A stretch of DNA of 64,000 nt, from contig OY725488.1 in assembly GCA_963281255.1 (NCBI GenBank), positions 10,203,524 through 10,267,523 of the forward strand, read 5' to 3'. A program made the translations under genes and the position numbers. Positions 32,558-44,626 of this stretch are shown piece by piece. Every line of letters starts with the position of its first letter. Within the stretch, counting starts at the first letter, position 1. The stretch comes from Aphrocallistes beatrix (taxonomy: Eukaryota > Porifera > Hexactinellida > Sceptrulophora > Aphrocallistidae). The notes below the pieces were generated by a model. It ran no database searches. It had not been told where the DNA came from and was given only the letters and a program-made list of their open reading frames with translations.

Positions 32558-35500
32558 TCACGTGGAGATGTTCTGATAGGTCACATTCTGTCTATACTCC
32601 GAGATGAGCTGGTAGCAGTGAGCATACTGCGCCTAAACGCAAGAAAGATAAATTCAGCGAATATACTATTCGAATCAGTTTCATCCAGACTACAATTGCT
32701 TACCAAACTAATTCAGTGGGATTAGATAATGCAATTTAGTACAAGCCTGGCTTTTTTGCAATACTATGCTCCTGAACTAGCAAACTAGCTACAGAGCTGT
32801 ATTTAGATTGTATTAATTGGTTAAGGTTGGAATAATTGCGTAGTGATTTATCCTCACCTTACTGCACACCATCCGACGTCGCTGTATCCTGACGTTCTTG
32901 ACTAGCTGCATAAGATTCACAGCTCCACCCTTCCTCATCATATTCACAGCACAACACAGCACTATAAACACTCCGGTCTTCCCCACAGCATCAGAACAGT
33001 GGACTACGATAGGGCTGGTATTCTGGTGCGTGACCTGTTCTGCTAGCTTGACGACCGGTAGCAAGTGCGAGGGGGTACCGGTATCCTCCCACTCCATCAG
33101 GAGGTAGTGGGTCAGTGTGCGAGATTGCGACACAGAACTGTCGCTCAGTTCCAGCGTCTGTTTAATCAGATTTCCGATTCTCTCTGAGCTCACCGTCTCA
33201 ACTGAGAACCGGTCTATCTTCGTCTGCAGTCCTTCTTCCGGCCAGTAGCAGCAGCAGGAAGAAGCCCCGGACACAATGTCCTCCCAGCCCCTCACCGTCT
33301 CCAACGCCACCACCGTGGTGGCTGCGCTCTGCCAGAGCATCTTTAGGAATGCAGCTGAGGTGTGGTTGTGTGGGTTTACAGTTGCTATGAACTGAGTGTC
33401 CACACCTCTGATGCTGACATAGGACGCATTAATGTAGTCTCCCTTGTGCCAGCTGTCTGCCTCTAGCACCACTCTGTTCCTGTCGTAAGGGAGAGAAGTG
33501 CTGTGCGTGTTCTTGGATTGGTTTTCTGGTCGAATCGCGTCAGATACAAGCGCCATTGAACCCACTGAATCGAGGAATTCTAGATATGCGAATTCTTCCT
33601 CTATCCTAGCAACCGTAGCTTCACTATCAGGATAGGAATGCAACATTTTCACACCTCTGTTTCCTAGAGACATCTCCAGGAGACACAGGTATGCGAACTT
33701 ATACTGCTCCACCGTCTGGACCATGTAGGATCTATGCTCCCTTATGCTCCTCACAATCTCAGGCAGGCACACTTGCACCTCAGATTCCAGCAGCTTCATA
33801 GCTATGTACAGCAAGATGAACACTCCCGTCCTACCAACTCCTGACGTGCACACGACACAGATAGGAGTGTTTGTGCTGTGTTGCTCCTTCACACCTCTCA
33901 GCATCTCAACCATCCCACTAGTATCCTCGGGGACTGTGCCATCTCTCCACCCCGTGTAGTGGAACTGAGTTATGGTTGAGGTGTTTCCTGATTGGGTGAC
34001 AACTAACTCTCTTCTAAACCACTCCCCTTCACACACCTCTTCTCCTAGCTGGATTTCTACCCCTGACACCTCTATGCAACGATCCTGACACTCTGGCCAG
34101 TACAGTTCACACCTCCTCCGCCCATTCTCCACCGGATCTGTCAGCTGCACTACACAGCTGACATTGCACTGCAGTAACATGTGCCACATATCAGCCACTG
34201 TGTCCACTAGAGGTCCCTGAGTGGCGATGAACACGTTGGGTTCTTGCCCTAATGGTACAAAGGACGCGTTGATATACTCACAGCCACTACTCAATGTTAT
34301 TCTTGTGTGGTCGTAAGGAAGGATGTCCTGGTATCTATTCTTAGCAGCATTCCTAGGTAGACGGGCGGTATTCATGGTGTGTGTAGATGTGTGGGGAATT
34401 GATCCAAACTCTCCTTTCAATTTCGAATCTTTGTCAGCTGTTAAACTCTCAATTTCACACTTCAAAAAGGTGAATGAATTGTCGGTATCCAAAATCTCAT
34501 AGTATCGTCCCTTATCTACTGTCACTCCCTGATACGTGTCTAGCTCATAGTAGAGTCCTGTCTGTGCTGCTGGGACTGATCCTAGCATATTATTAGTATT
34601 AGTGGGGTCAGTAGTGAGTTTAGTGTGATGCTGCTTTTTCCGCTTTAAATAACTTATTACACAGATGAATGGATGAGGTTCATAACTGAGACTATGCAGC
34701 AGATACTTGTAATCACTACAATGATAGTTACCAGGGTAGCCGTGGATATGCCAGTAGAAGAGTTTGAGGCTATTAGTGGAGGATCAGTTACTGTTGACAT
34801 TCCAATTGGTTTAGAACTTGAGGTTGGGAATTCAGATGTCAGATCTCGTATTGATGTTTCAGATTTGGCTGGAATAGTCGTAGACTCTGTCATGTGTGAG
34901 GGTATCGTTAGCATTGGTACTGTTGGCATTATTGACTCTATTGGCACTGTAGTCATTATAGGTACTGTTAGCACACTTGACACTGTTGGCATTATAGACT
35001 CTATTGGTACCGTTGATATTATAGGTACTGTTGGCACACTTGGTACTGTTGGCATTATGGACTCTATTGACACTGTAGTCATTATAGGTACTGTTAGCAC
35101 ACTTGACACTGTTGGCATTATAGACTCTATTGGTACCGTTGATATTATTGGTGCTATAGGAACTGTTGGAACTGTTGGAGCTGCTGAAGCTTCTAGAACT
35201 CCAACTACTCCAACACTTATTTCTGGAATAGCAGTCAGATTTAACTCAAGACTGAACACGACCATATTTTCTAACACTCTGCGACAAGAATATGCTCCAC
35301 TGTGTTGTGACGTCACTGAAGGAATGGTGATAACAGGAAATGAAGATGAAGTGTCTCCATTTGGAAGTATCCATCTCCCGTCTCCTGTCTTAGCACTACA
35401 AGTTAAAATAAAGTTAGCTGTGTTTTGTACCACATTTAGTGTTGTATTGCTTGTGTATTCTCCGTCGCTTAGTACACTTCCTTCCACACTGATATGGCCT

Positions 35501-36322
35501 CCTTCTACAATCAAACACAGCTGTAACTAATCACACTCTTAAATTGCGTTAATTAAATACTAAACATTGCATCAATATATACCTTTTATATCTACTAATA
35601 TTGCTCCAACAAAAGCATTCGTTATAACACCTTTCCTGAAACAATAAAGTAAATACTCTCCTGTACTCTTCTCGTTCTTGTATAAATCGTATATATTAAT
35701 TGGATTAGAATATCTTAGCAAAGAAGAAGAATCAATCCATTCCTTCTCTGTATTGTCGTTAGGATCTAAGCAGTTGAATTTTCTGTTGTAAGGATCTACG
35801 TCCAGTGTGTATGTGAAATCATTTGCTGTTGTTGTACTGAATGTGACACCGATAGTCCCTAAACAAATACATTATATTTGCAATATGTTGATCATTCTAT
35901 CACTATTTTGTATATACAAATATTCACACCAAATATCATATAACGGCATATGAAGGAGCAAATTAATTCCAATTTACGATTCTACATTCATTTGAATATC
36001 TTTCAAATGCATATCTATTTTAACGAGGAAGTGATATAATCAGTTCGTGTATAAATCTACATCATAGAGTACTACAGTGATTGTGATAGCACCAATTAGC
36101 ATAGGTTGACCTCGTGAATAATTAAGCAGGAGTTTGAATAATTACAATGCTAATTTGAGACCAGAAATACATATCTGTTACAATTGCATGCTGTTCTTGC
36201 TCGAAATTGTTGAGGAAGAGCCTAGTCTTGGTATTGTGTGACTTACCTGTTCTACACATCTCCATCATAGATATCAATATGCAAACAGAGACGGATAAGT
36301 GCTGTCTGATTCTCAATTCCAT
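32558..36322 (-). CDS. Receptor tyrosine phosphatase with Ig domain and two PTP domains
   Basis: Exons: 36322-36247 (signal peptide MELRIRQHLSVSVCILISMM), 35858-35583 (extracellular), 35504 to about 34660 (Ig-like domain FILTC...SGAYSC, a Thr/Ser/Pro-rich stalk of 20-residue repeats TVPIESIMPTVSSVLTVPIM, then TM TLVTIIVVITSICCIVSV), about 34588-32858 (phosphatase domains) and 32632-32558 (final AQYAHCYQLISEYRQN). Splice phases agree except between the TM and phosphatase parts, where either a short intron or a frameshift near 34560-34740 must be assumed. D1 has KNRY, WRD in place of WPD, and VVCTSGVGRTG: the Cys and Arg are kept but the His before the Cys is Val. D2 has VHCSDAVGKTG (Arg to Lys) and WED, so it is probably inactive, as D2 often is. 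It should remove phosphate from tyrosine at the plasma membrane. Confidence 0.85.
34914..35170 (-). repeat. Coding 60-bp repeats of the phosphatase stalk
   Basis: The units encode TVPIESIMPTVSSVLTVPIM and close variants, about four and a half copies with 60-bp and 120-bp periodicity. Rich in Thr, Ser and Pro, they would form an extended, probably O-glycosylated stalk. Confidence 0.8.
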
Positions 36323-37485
36323 TCAATGCTATAAATCCTGATCAAATTATTTGAAACTATACAATATTGCATACATATGCTCTAACTTAGATTGGAACAT
36401 ATTTATAGTGCTGCGAGAGCCTATACACAGAGACATAGATCCGGTGGATAATTTGATTCCGCCTCACCATAAAATATTAAATCAAGATAAATCTGCATTC
36501 CAGAGGCACTAACAGTTGTTACTCAGGTTCTCTTACTGAGTTGATGTAAACATTGTTGTGTCTTAGTAACATTATTGTAACTCTACTCGCTAGTTCAGTA
36601 CTACAGCACAACAGTAGCAAACTATTTAACGTAGCATTAGGACAGTCGAGGTTAATCGTTGAGTTTTAACTAAAGAGCTCACTAAGTTATGACAAGATTG
36701 GGTTTGCAGTTGCCTTCGTGATAACGTTATGCAGAGATATGGGAACATCTGTTTTCCCAACACCGTCTCTACACTGCACGATGATCGGTAGAGTGGGGAA
36801 GTTCATCTTAACTCTAATCATCTCTTGTACTATGCTCATTACACTCTGGCCCCCAAAGAAGGTAGATTGACATATTTCATTATATCCCTCTAGACCATGG
36901 ACATATTCTTAAGGAACTTGTAAGTCGTCATTAGTCTGAATTGCGTTAACTGTCATGTGTCCGAATCGATTTTTAGAATATTGCCGTTCATCCAAATAGT
37001 AATTTGGAAGGTTATCATTTGTCGTTTAAAATAAATTAGATTCTCCCTTCACCTATAGTTTATGAATTTTTATTAAAATACGTTTGTATGTTGTGTAGTA
37101 TAATGAAATACTAATTGATAAGAGGACATCACAATGTGTGACTTGTTGAATGTTGTCTTAAAAAGTCCAAGAAACAAAATGGCTGTTAGTATATTGTTAA
37201 AATTGGGTTTAGGCTGTGGCCCGATAATCATGTCAGTTCGGAAAATATTTTTTAGTGACACAGTGATCTAAGTCAGGACCGGGAGTTTTCGCACAATGAT
37301 CAAAACCAAATATTACTCGATTCAACGGTAAGTTCTACTTTCGCCTATTCTACTTAACACAGCCATGAAAGTCCTTATGTACAAAGGTCGAAGTTTTTCG
37401 AGGGTCCTTCGGGATCGGGGCGGGAGTCATTATGATTGATTACCCCTTGACTCTAGAGTTCACAGCAACAATAACTCTAAATATA
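36323..37485. other. Intergenic with decayed PTP fragment
   Basis: At about 36690-36890 the minus strand encodes MNFPTLPIIVQCRDGVGKTD, a phosphatase signature loop like D2 of the neighbouring gene (PIVVHCSDAVGKTG), with breaks around it. This is a relic of a second phosphatase gene. Nothing else is supported. Confidence 0.55.
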
Positions 37486-37525
37486 TTAAACAGATAAATA
37501 AGTTTGAGAATACAAAAGATTTTGT

Positions 37526-38802
37526 TCAAAAAATAGGATAGAAAAGTTGAAGTTTACATTGGTTCTTCGCAAAATCTGCTGTAATGATACAGTCATGTTG
37601 AAAAAGAGAAATACCAGTAAGACTAGAGAACTGTCCTTTCTCAGATCCTTTCTCCCCGAACTGAGTGAGTAGCTTCCCTTCATTGGAAAATATCTTCACT
37701 TTAGAGTCTCCATTGTCTGCTACTAAGATGTTTTGTTGCTGATCTAGACAGAAACAAAAAGCAGAGTTAATGCTATATTTCTTAACAACACATCTTGTCA
37801 GAATGCCTTCCTTAGAAAATGCTTGAATTGGAAAATCTGTTTGGAATAGCAAAATATAAAACAATTCTTGAGATAGAGATATATCTCTGATTTCAGTATG
37901 GTGGTTATACTTGTAGAAAGATTGAGAGATATTCTATTTTCTTCAATCAAATTCAGAGTTAACACTATTAGATTCATTCCCTTCGATTCACCAACATAAA
38001 TATGAACATTATCTGCACAGATACCTCCGAGAGGAAAATCACAAGATTTAGAATTTTCTTTCTTTTCGCTAGATTCGTTCAATTTCAGAATTGTTATATT
38101 GCATTGTACGTAAATTGATTGGTTGTGAAATATAATATTTTCGGGATTTTTCATTTCGTCATCTTTCACAGATCTGATCCATTCTCCTTCTCTAGAGAAA
38201 ATCTGAACTCTATCATTCCACTTGTCAGCTATATAAAATTTCTTATTCATAGGGTTACTCGCTATACTCCATGGATTCCAGAGTTGATTGTCTGCTTTAC
38301 CTTCCTCGCACTTACCCCATTCTAGTTGATACTGAGTATCCTCATTATAAACTAGAATATTTTGATCACAGCGACACATTTGATTTATGCAATCTTTCAA
38401 TTCATCAACTTTCCAAATTAACTTCACATTAGGAATATCAATATCCATTTCGCTTTTCACAGAATCGATCGAATCTGAAATATCAATCTTAGGTTTTGAT
38501 GTTGGATTCAATTCTTTGAACTTTTTCTCCATTTCTACCTTGTAGGCTTCAATATCTTCAATTACTTTCTGGGTTTTAATTTCCTTCTCCATTCTCGAGC
38601 TGACTTCTTCCAAAATAGTATCCAAATCTTGGATTATTTCTTCTTCTTTCTTTTCGATTAGACTTCTCATTTCTTTGCTGACTCTTCTTACTTCCAACTT
38701 CTTCCTTTCAATCACTTCTCTAAACGAGTTCACTTTACTCTGGAGTTTGTTACTCACTCCGAATAAACTAACAGGACCAGATCCTGTTTCTGCTGTTGCC
38801 AT
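37526..38802 (-). pseudogene. NHL family A copy 3, frameshifted
   Basis: The first frame (38802-37798) encodes the head MATAETGSGPVSLFGVSNKL, coiled coil, linker and blades up to LIEENRISLNLSTS, where it departs from the family. The second frame (from about 37915 to 37526) resumes with LFYILLFQTDFPIQAFSKEG and NILVADNGDSKVKI. The shift lies at about 37885-37915. The C-terminus also differs from the intact copies after GQFSSLTGISL. Probably a recently dead copy. Confidence 0.8.
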
Positions 38803-39840
38803 TATAGACTTGCTATTATCCTAATTATGCATAGATCAAATACGAGTAAGTAAGCTTGCTTAACAGAGAATTTACTATTCAATTCAAATTGATGCACTAA
38901 GGTAACATCCCAGTAAAATACTACAGTATCTACTCTGCCAGGCCAAAGGTATCGGAACACCATTTGCTTTGCACCCATAACTAACTATCCATTGTGGCTA
39001 ACTCATTAATCAATTAATACCTTGATAGCTACTGAAAATATCATTTTAATTTCGAAAGTTACGGTCGAAAATCTTTGTTGTGGCAACAATCCCGCAACAG
39101 GTCGGCACAATACGTACTACTCAACGACTACCAGGCCGGTCAGGTAAGTCAATGACGACTTAACTCATCATCTTGTTGAACTGATTTACCCCCAATTTAC
39201 TGTAATTTTATTATTCTTACTTTATACTATTTGTTATCTGTTTATTGTTTGTTTGTCTAGACTCTAGATAGAATTATAGAAGCATTATATTAGAGCAGGG
39301 CTAGTGGTAGGTTTTAGTGCCATGATTTACATGCACTGAAGTACATGGCACTTTGCGCATGCGCAATGTACTTCGCAATGCATTGATGCAAATGCATTGC
39401 ATTGAGTCATTGACTCCTGCATAATCAGAATTTATTTTTTCGTTCACCGTGCTGATCATTACAGCAAGATCACTTCTTTCACCCAAATACGTGTCACCAT
39501 TAGAAGTTACTGCTTCTGGTTATCAGAATGGAGTTGCTGAACTCTGCTTGAGTCACAATTCATTGTACTGATTAATGAAAATTAGTTGTTGTAACACTTA
39601 TCGACTTTGTCAATACGATGTTGTTTGGGATTTGAGGGGAAATTCACATTTACTGGATTTTTTACAGGCTCGCGAGCAAGATTTGTTAAAATTGCGGCTG
39701 CGGTTACAAAGTTTCATCCCGCGTGCAACTCTGATACGAGCGGGAGAGCTGAAAATGCTCCCAATTAAATGTTTCTTAATTAATACAAAACACAATACTT
39801 CGGTCACAAAATAAAGAAAAGTTAATAATTCAGAGTGCAA
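38803..39840. other. Intergenic flank shared between NHL copies
   Basis: The segment at about 39575-39840 (TATCGACTTTGTCAATACGA, then AAAACACAATACTTCGGTCA) is nearly repeated at 45970-46130, in both cases just downstream of an NHL family A copy. It marks a segmental duplication rather than a gene. A cluster of ATGCAT-type palindromes lies at 39310-39415. Confidence 0.5.
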
Positions 39841-40705
39841 TCACAAACGAGAGAATCCACTCAATAAATAGAAATCACTCGTCTGAACAGTATAAATATC
39901 TCCTAATTCACTCAAAGATATTCCGTAGAGTGCAGAGAACTGTCCCTTCTCAGATCCTTTCTCACCGAACTGAGTGAGTAGCTCCCCTTCTCTGGAAAAA
40001 ATCTTTACTTTAGAGTCTCCACCGTCTGCTACTAAGATGTTGTGTCGATAATCTAGACAGAAACAAAAAGCACGGTTAATGCCTCCTTTCGAAACAACGC
40101 ATCTTATTAGAATGCCTTCTCTAGAAAATGCTTGAATTGGAAATTCGGTATTGAATAGTAAAATGTAAAACAATTCTTGAGATAGAGATATATCGAAGAT
40201 TTTAGTATCTTGTTGACAGAACTCAGTCTTGAAGGATATTCTGTTTTTTTCAATTAAATCTAGAGTTAACACTATTAGATTCATTCCCTCCAATTGACCG
40301 ACATAAATATGAATATAATCCGCACAGATACAGCTGAGATCAAAATCATAAGATTTAGACTTTTCCTTCTTCTCAGTAAATTCATTCAATTTCAGAATTG
40401 CTCTATCACATTCCACGTAAATTGATTGGTTGTGAAATATTTTGTGGCTTTTTCATTTCGTCATCCTTTACATATCTGATCCAATATCCTTCACTAGAGA
40501 AAATCTGAATTATGTGATTCAATTCGTCAGCTACATAAATATTATCATTCATAGTCGCAATACCTTGTGGATAACAGAGTTGGTTGTCTTTGAATCCTCT
40601 GTCGTACTTACTCCATTTCAGTCGATACCGAGAATTTTCATTATAAACTAGAATCTGTTGCGCTCAAAACGGCACATTATAATTATGCAATCTTTCAATT
40701 CTTCC
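39841..40705 (-). pseudogene. NHL family A copy 4, lacks the coiled-coil head
   Basis: The 191-residue frame (40416-39841) carries the last blades, LSQELFYILLFNTEFPIQAF and DYRHNILVADGGDSKVKI. Upstream to 40705 the earlier blades are present but broken. At 40705, within the KDCI linker region, the sequence jumps to DNA that in the chimeric gene lies upstream of the ATG (29765-29830), so head and coiled coil were deleted. Confidence 0.8.
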
Positions 40706-40835
40706 AAGATATTCTATATCCTAGTGACTACACTTCAACCTTATTTTTACGTTCACATTGATACTACAATGGAAGATGTATGTTGTAATTACCCTGGCTT
40801 TATTTATATTTAGGAGTTATTAGATTGGCTACGAA

Positions 40836-40970
40836 TTTTGGTCCGCGAAAGAATTGGTCCGGGGGACCATTTGTTTCAGGGAAAATTGGAACAGGGGACC
40901 ATTTCTTTCATGGAATATTGGTCCAGAGGACCATTATTTTCAAGGAAAATTGGTTCGGGAGACTATTAGA
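40836..40970. repeat. GGACCAATTTT motif cluster
   Basis: Repeated AAATTGGTCCGGGGGACCAT-like units about 33 bp apart, the motif that forms both ends of the inner element in the subtilase intron (18776-19766). Confidence 0.75.
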
Positions 40971-41224
40971 TGGAATAATGGTTTTATGTTTATAATTTTC
41001 AAATCCAAATGCCTAAAAAGGGTCAATTATTTTTTACATGCGCTAGATCAGGGGTTCCAACCCATTACCCCGTTGGTTAACACAGGAAACAAACATATTC
41101 AAGTGTGCATATTGTTAATTAAAAAAATTCAAATGTAAGAAAATATTTGTAATACTATATGACTCTCGTTCCAATCAACAGTCATAATAGTCCCAAACCC
41201 AGCAACTTAGTTCCCGAAAAGGCA

Positions 41225-41950
41225 ATTAAACTATCCTTTTTCAATTCCTTTCTCATCGAAGTGAGTGAGTAGCTTTCCTTTATTGGCGAATATCTTCACT
41301 TTAGAGTCTCCATTGTCTGCTACAAATATGTTGTGTGCTGATCTAAACAGAAACAATGAGCACAGTTAATGCTATTTTCTTAACAACACATCTTGTCAGA
41401 ATGCCTTCTCTAGAAAATGTTTGAATTGGGAAATCTGTATTGAATAAAAAAATGTAAAACAATTCTTGAGATAGAGATATACGTATCTCTGAAATCAGTA
41501 TTCTGGTTACAGAATTCAGTCATGAGAGATAATCTGTTGTCTCCAATCAAATCTAGAGTTAACACTATTACTAGATTCATTCCCTCCCATTAACCGACAT
41601 AAATATGAATATTATTTTTACAGATACCTGCGAGACTAAAATGATAAGATTTATATTTTTATTTCTTCTCAGTGGATTCATTCAATTTCAGAATTACCGC
41701 AATACATTGTACGTAAATTGAGTAGCAGTGAAATATAATATTTTGAAGATATTTCATTTCATCATCTACCACAGATCTGATCCATTCTCCTTCTATAAAA
41801 GAAAATCTGAATTCTACCATTCAATTTCTCAGCTAAATAAATATTCTCATGCATACTTGTAAGATTAGTAACACGCCCCATGGATGAGAGTTGATTGTCT
41901 CAGCTTCTTGATCTGACTTACTCAATTTCAGTTGATACCGAGTATCTAAG
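41225..41950 (-). pseudogene. NHL family A copy 5, heavily decayed
   Basis: Phrases such as GAATATCTTCACTTTAGAGT, TTGTCAGAATGCCTTCTCTA and GATCTGATCCATTCTCCTTC follow the order of the intact gene across the whole propeller, but many small indels leave no long frame. The head is missing beyond 41950. This is the oldest family A copy in the window. Confidence 0.75.
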
Positions 41951-42419
41951 TTTTTTTAGATTAAAAGAGTTCATTATATGAAGTTCCTTAGAAAGTATAA
42001 TACTATATTATTATGTATTTAAAATTATGGTACATCGTCAAGGGTTACTAGGGAGATTAGCAGTTTAGTGCCATTTAAACAAACCTAGAGATACTAACCT
42101 TTATGATTTAAAATGCGTTGGAATTCTAATACCAATATGACCAATGCTGGGATGCAACCAGTAGAGATTGAGTTTCAAAAATGATATATGGCAGTGCTCC
42201 TTAACCGGTGGGGAATGGAGGCTCATTAGGTGGGAATGGTGCTTCTGGAGAAATATTATGTCAAGGTTATTAATTGGGACTAATTCACTAAGGTAACTTT
42301 AATGATTCGTGTGAAATTTGTTTATGATACTTCAGATCGCTCTCTACGATTTAAATATGATAGTCGACACAATATGCGATGTAAATATTTTCGTTGGTAG
42401 AGACAGCATCGTGTTTTGG

Positions 42420-42661
42420 CATGTGAAACTGTCAAACACCCGATCCTAACCATGCAATCTGACCATCGAGACCGTTGTCTACAGACACTTTAAAATGGAA
42501 CAGACAGTGAGCATTCAAATCTGTCACATAGATATGTCTCAATGTATGGCGATACCATACGGACATTTCAAATATTTAGGTTTAAAAGATTTCACATTTT
42601 TTCCGTTCTCAGTGAACACGTAAATCCCTGGTTCGTTAGTTCTATACTCAATGTTGAGATC
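42420..42661 (-). pseudogene. Decayed NHL fragment of another subfamily
   Basis: The minus strand encodes GIYVFTENGKNVKSF, KYLKCPYGIAIH and, after a break, RHIYVTDLNAHCLFHFK. This matches the first blades of the gene at 12886-13743 (IYSEFGEFIRRFTPK, GGIAIHENNLYLTD) rather than family A. Only two blades remain. Confidence 0.6.
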
Positions 42662-42671
42662 GTCTAAACTG

Positions 42672-42943
42672 CAGTGTTTCTCAACCTTTTTAGACTTCCG
42701 CACCCCTTTTTAATAAAGGTAGCGTCATTACGCCTATTCAATAAAATGCATTGATTTACACATCATATGATTTTGAAAAAGCACTTCCAAGAATACAATA
42801 AAATGTGTTAAAGCTAAATAATGCACTTCATTGAGGAGGCAAAATGGAACAAATTTGTTATTACTTAGTAAATATTAATCAAGTGGCTATACTTTCTCGC
42901 ACCCCCCAGAATCGTCCCTCGCACCCCCGGTTGAGAACCACTG
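42672..42943. mobile_element. hAT-type MITE
   Basis: Ends CAGTGTTTCTCAACC and, reversed, CAGTGGTTCTCAACC. Flanking GTCTAAAC (42662-42669) and GTCTAAAG (42944-42951) look like an 8-bp duplication with one mismatch, although two extra bases on the left make the exact edge uncertain. Confidence 0.75.
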
Positions 42944-43442
42944 GTCTAAAGTGTCAGAGGCATGTGCCACATATACCTCGTTGTGCTCGAGTCATTGGCA
43001 ATGCCATGCGTGCGGTTAGTACCACTGATGTTAATGCATTAAAATCCAGTGTTTGTAGGTTTTGATAGGTCTCAGGGAAGATATCAGATAGAGTTATGTC
43101 ATTAATTGGATTCAGACATCTCTTCACTCCTCATATATCATGCACAGTTCATTCTACCACGTAGAAAGGATGAGAGTGTTGTTCCTAGTTTGGAGATTTA
43201 TTTCGTCCTTCGTCCGTACGTACGTGTGCTCGTTCCTGGAAATCTATTGGACTAAACTCTTCCAGTTTATAATAATTATTTGGTGAAGCTCTATTCAAGG
43301 TTCGATATTCTAAATTCGCGATTAAAACGATGGGTTTCGAGTGGTGCTGCTAAGACAGACTGACTACTGGGAGCAACAGGAGTTAGCAAACACTTTTAAG
43401 TGTTAAGCTTTTAAGAAAATCTCAAACCATTTCAAAGACTTA

Positions 43443-44205
43443 CAGGGTGGCTCATAAGTTCTGTGATAAGCTTCATTAAGTATAAAATTTCTTATACTCA
43501 AACAATCTTAGCTATTATGGTCTTTAGAGATTCTAAATCGAATATTCTCAATGATTTTAGAAGACTTTTCCAGTCTAAGACCTGAACTGTGTTTTGTATG
43601 GTGATTTTTATGGGGGAAAAATGTGTCCTGGCACGCAGCGAAAATCCAGTATCAGGTCCCACTGCTTTTCAAATTATCTTTCTAGAGTCTTCAAATTCTA
43701 CGAAAAATTGGCTCTCACATTTCCCTCAAACACTCTAAATTTGTAGAAATATAGGATGTTTATATCAGCACATATTGAGAACTATTTGGATCAGATATTT
43801 GGTGATGTGTGCAATTTTGGGTGATTTTGCAAAATGTACCTAATTTGATCTCGTCAAATAATAACTTTCTCTCGTTTCTGATAATGAATTCAATGGGTTT
43901 ATGAAATATTTCCATGATGAATGAAAGGTATCTGGTACTAAATCGCCATAGGACATCGATTATAAAGACATTTTTTACAGAAGTTGAGACCTTGATTCTC
44001 GATTTTCGCTGCGTGCCAGGACACATTTTTTCTCCATAAAACTCACCATACAAAACACAGTTACAGGTCCTAGACTTGATAAATCTATTAAAATCATTGA
44101 GAATATTCGAATAACATTCTCTAAAGATCATAATAACCAAGATAGTTTGAATATAAATCATTTTACACATAATGAAGCTTGTATCAGAACTTATAAGCCA
44201 CCCTG
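43443..44205. mobile_element. 763-bp foldback MITE, copy 1
   Basis: TA on each side. Arms of about 220 bp are inverted: CAGGGTGGCTCATAAGTTCT on the left and its near complement on the right. The inner edge of each arm carries AATGTGTCCTGGCACGCAGC. The full copy at 54892-55659 is in the same orientation and similar over its whole length. The open frame at 43760-44170 follows from the palindrome and is not a gene. Confidence 0.9.
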
Positions 44206-44626
44206 TACTTAATTAATGAACATTCCTAGCAACCACGATTTGAACTTTAATGGATAATAATGAAAGTGGTCTGTGTCGTGTGACCACTTCCATTAACCAA
44301 TCTTGCATGGTTAGTATGAACTCTGCTACTGATTAGTTGCTGACGCGACAACTAATGTAGGTTACGAACTGTAGACGAAATTGTGCACAAAACGACAAAC
44401 ATTGGTTCAATTTTCATAGAAAGTGCTTTCTAAATTTAGAATTATTCTTAACATGCCACATAATTATTCAAATAATGATTTGCCGCTCAGTATAGTTCCA
44501 ATTGGTACTAACACTGATAGAACATGTTTCAGTGTAGAATAGATATAGATATAAAGCTATATCGATGGATTATTGAATATATACGAATTGATATTTGGAA
44601 GAACTGAGTGAGTTTGACTGGAAGAA

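Noticed and set aside
34673-35530. 285-residue + strand open frame rich in IDSIGTV repeats
   Set aside because: Antisense of the phosphatase Ig and stalk exon; the minus strand has splice sites, an Ig domain and a TM segment.
43760-44170. 136-residue open frame inside the foldback element
   Set aside because: Spans the arm and core of a non-coding MITE; not conserved in the copy at 54892-55659.
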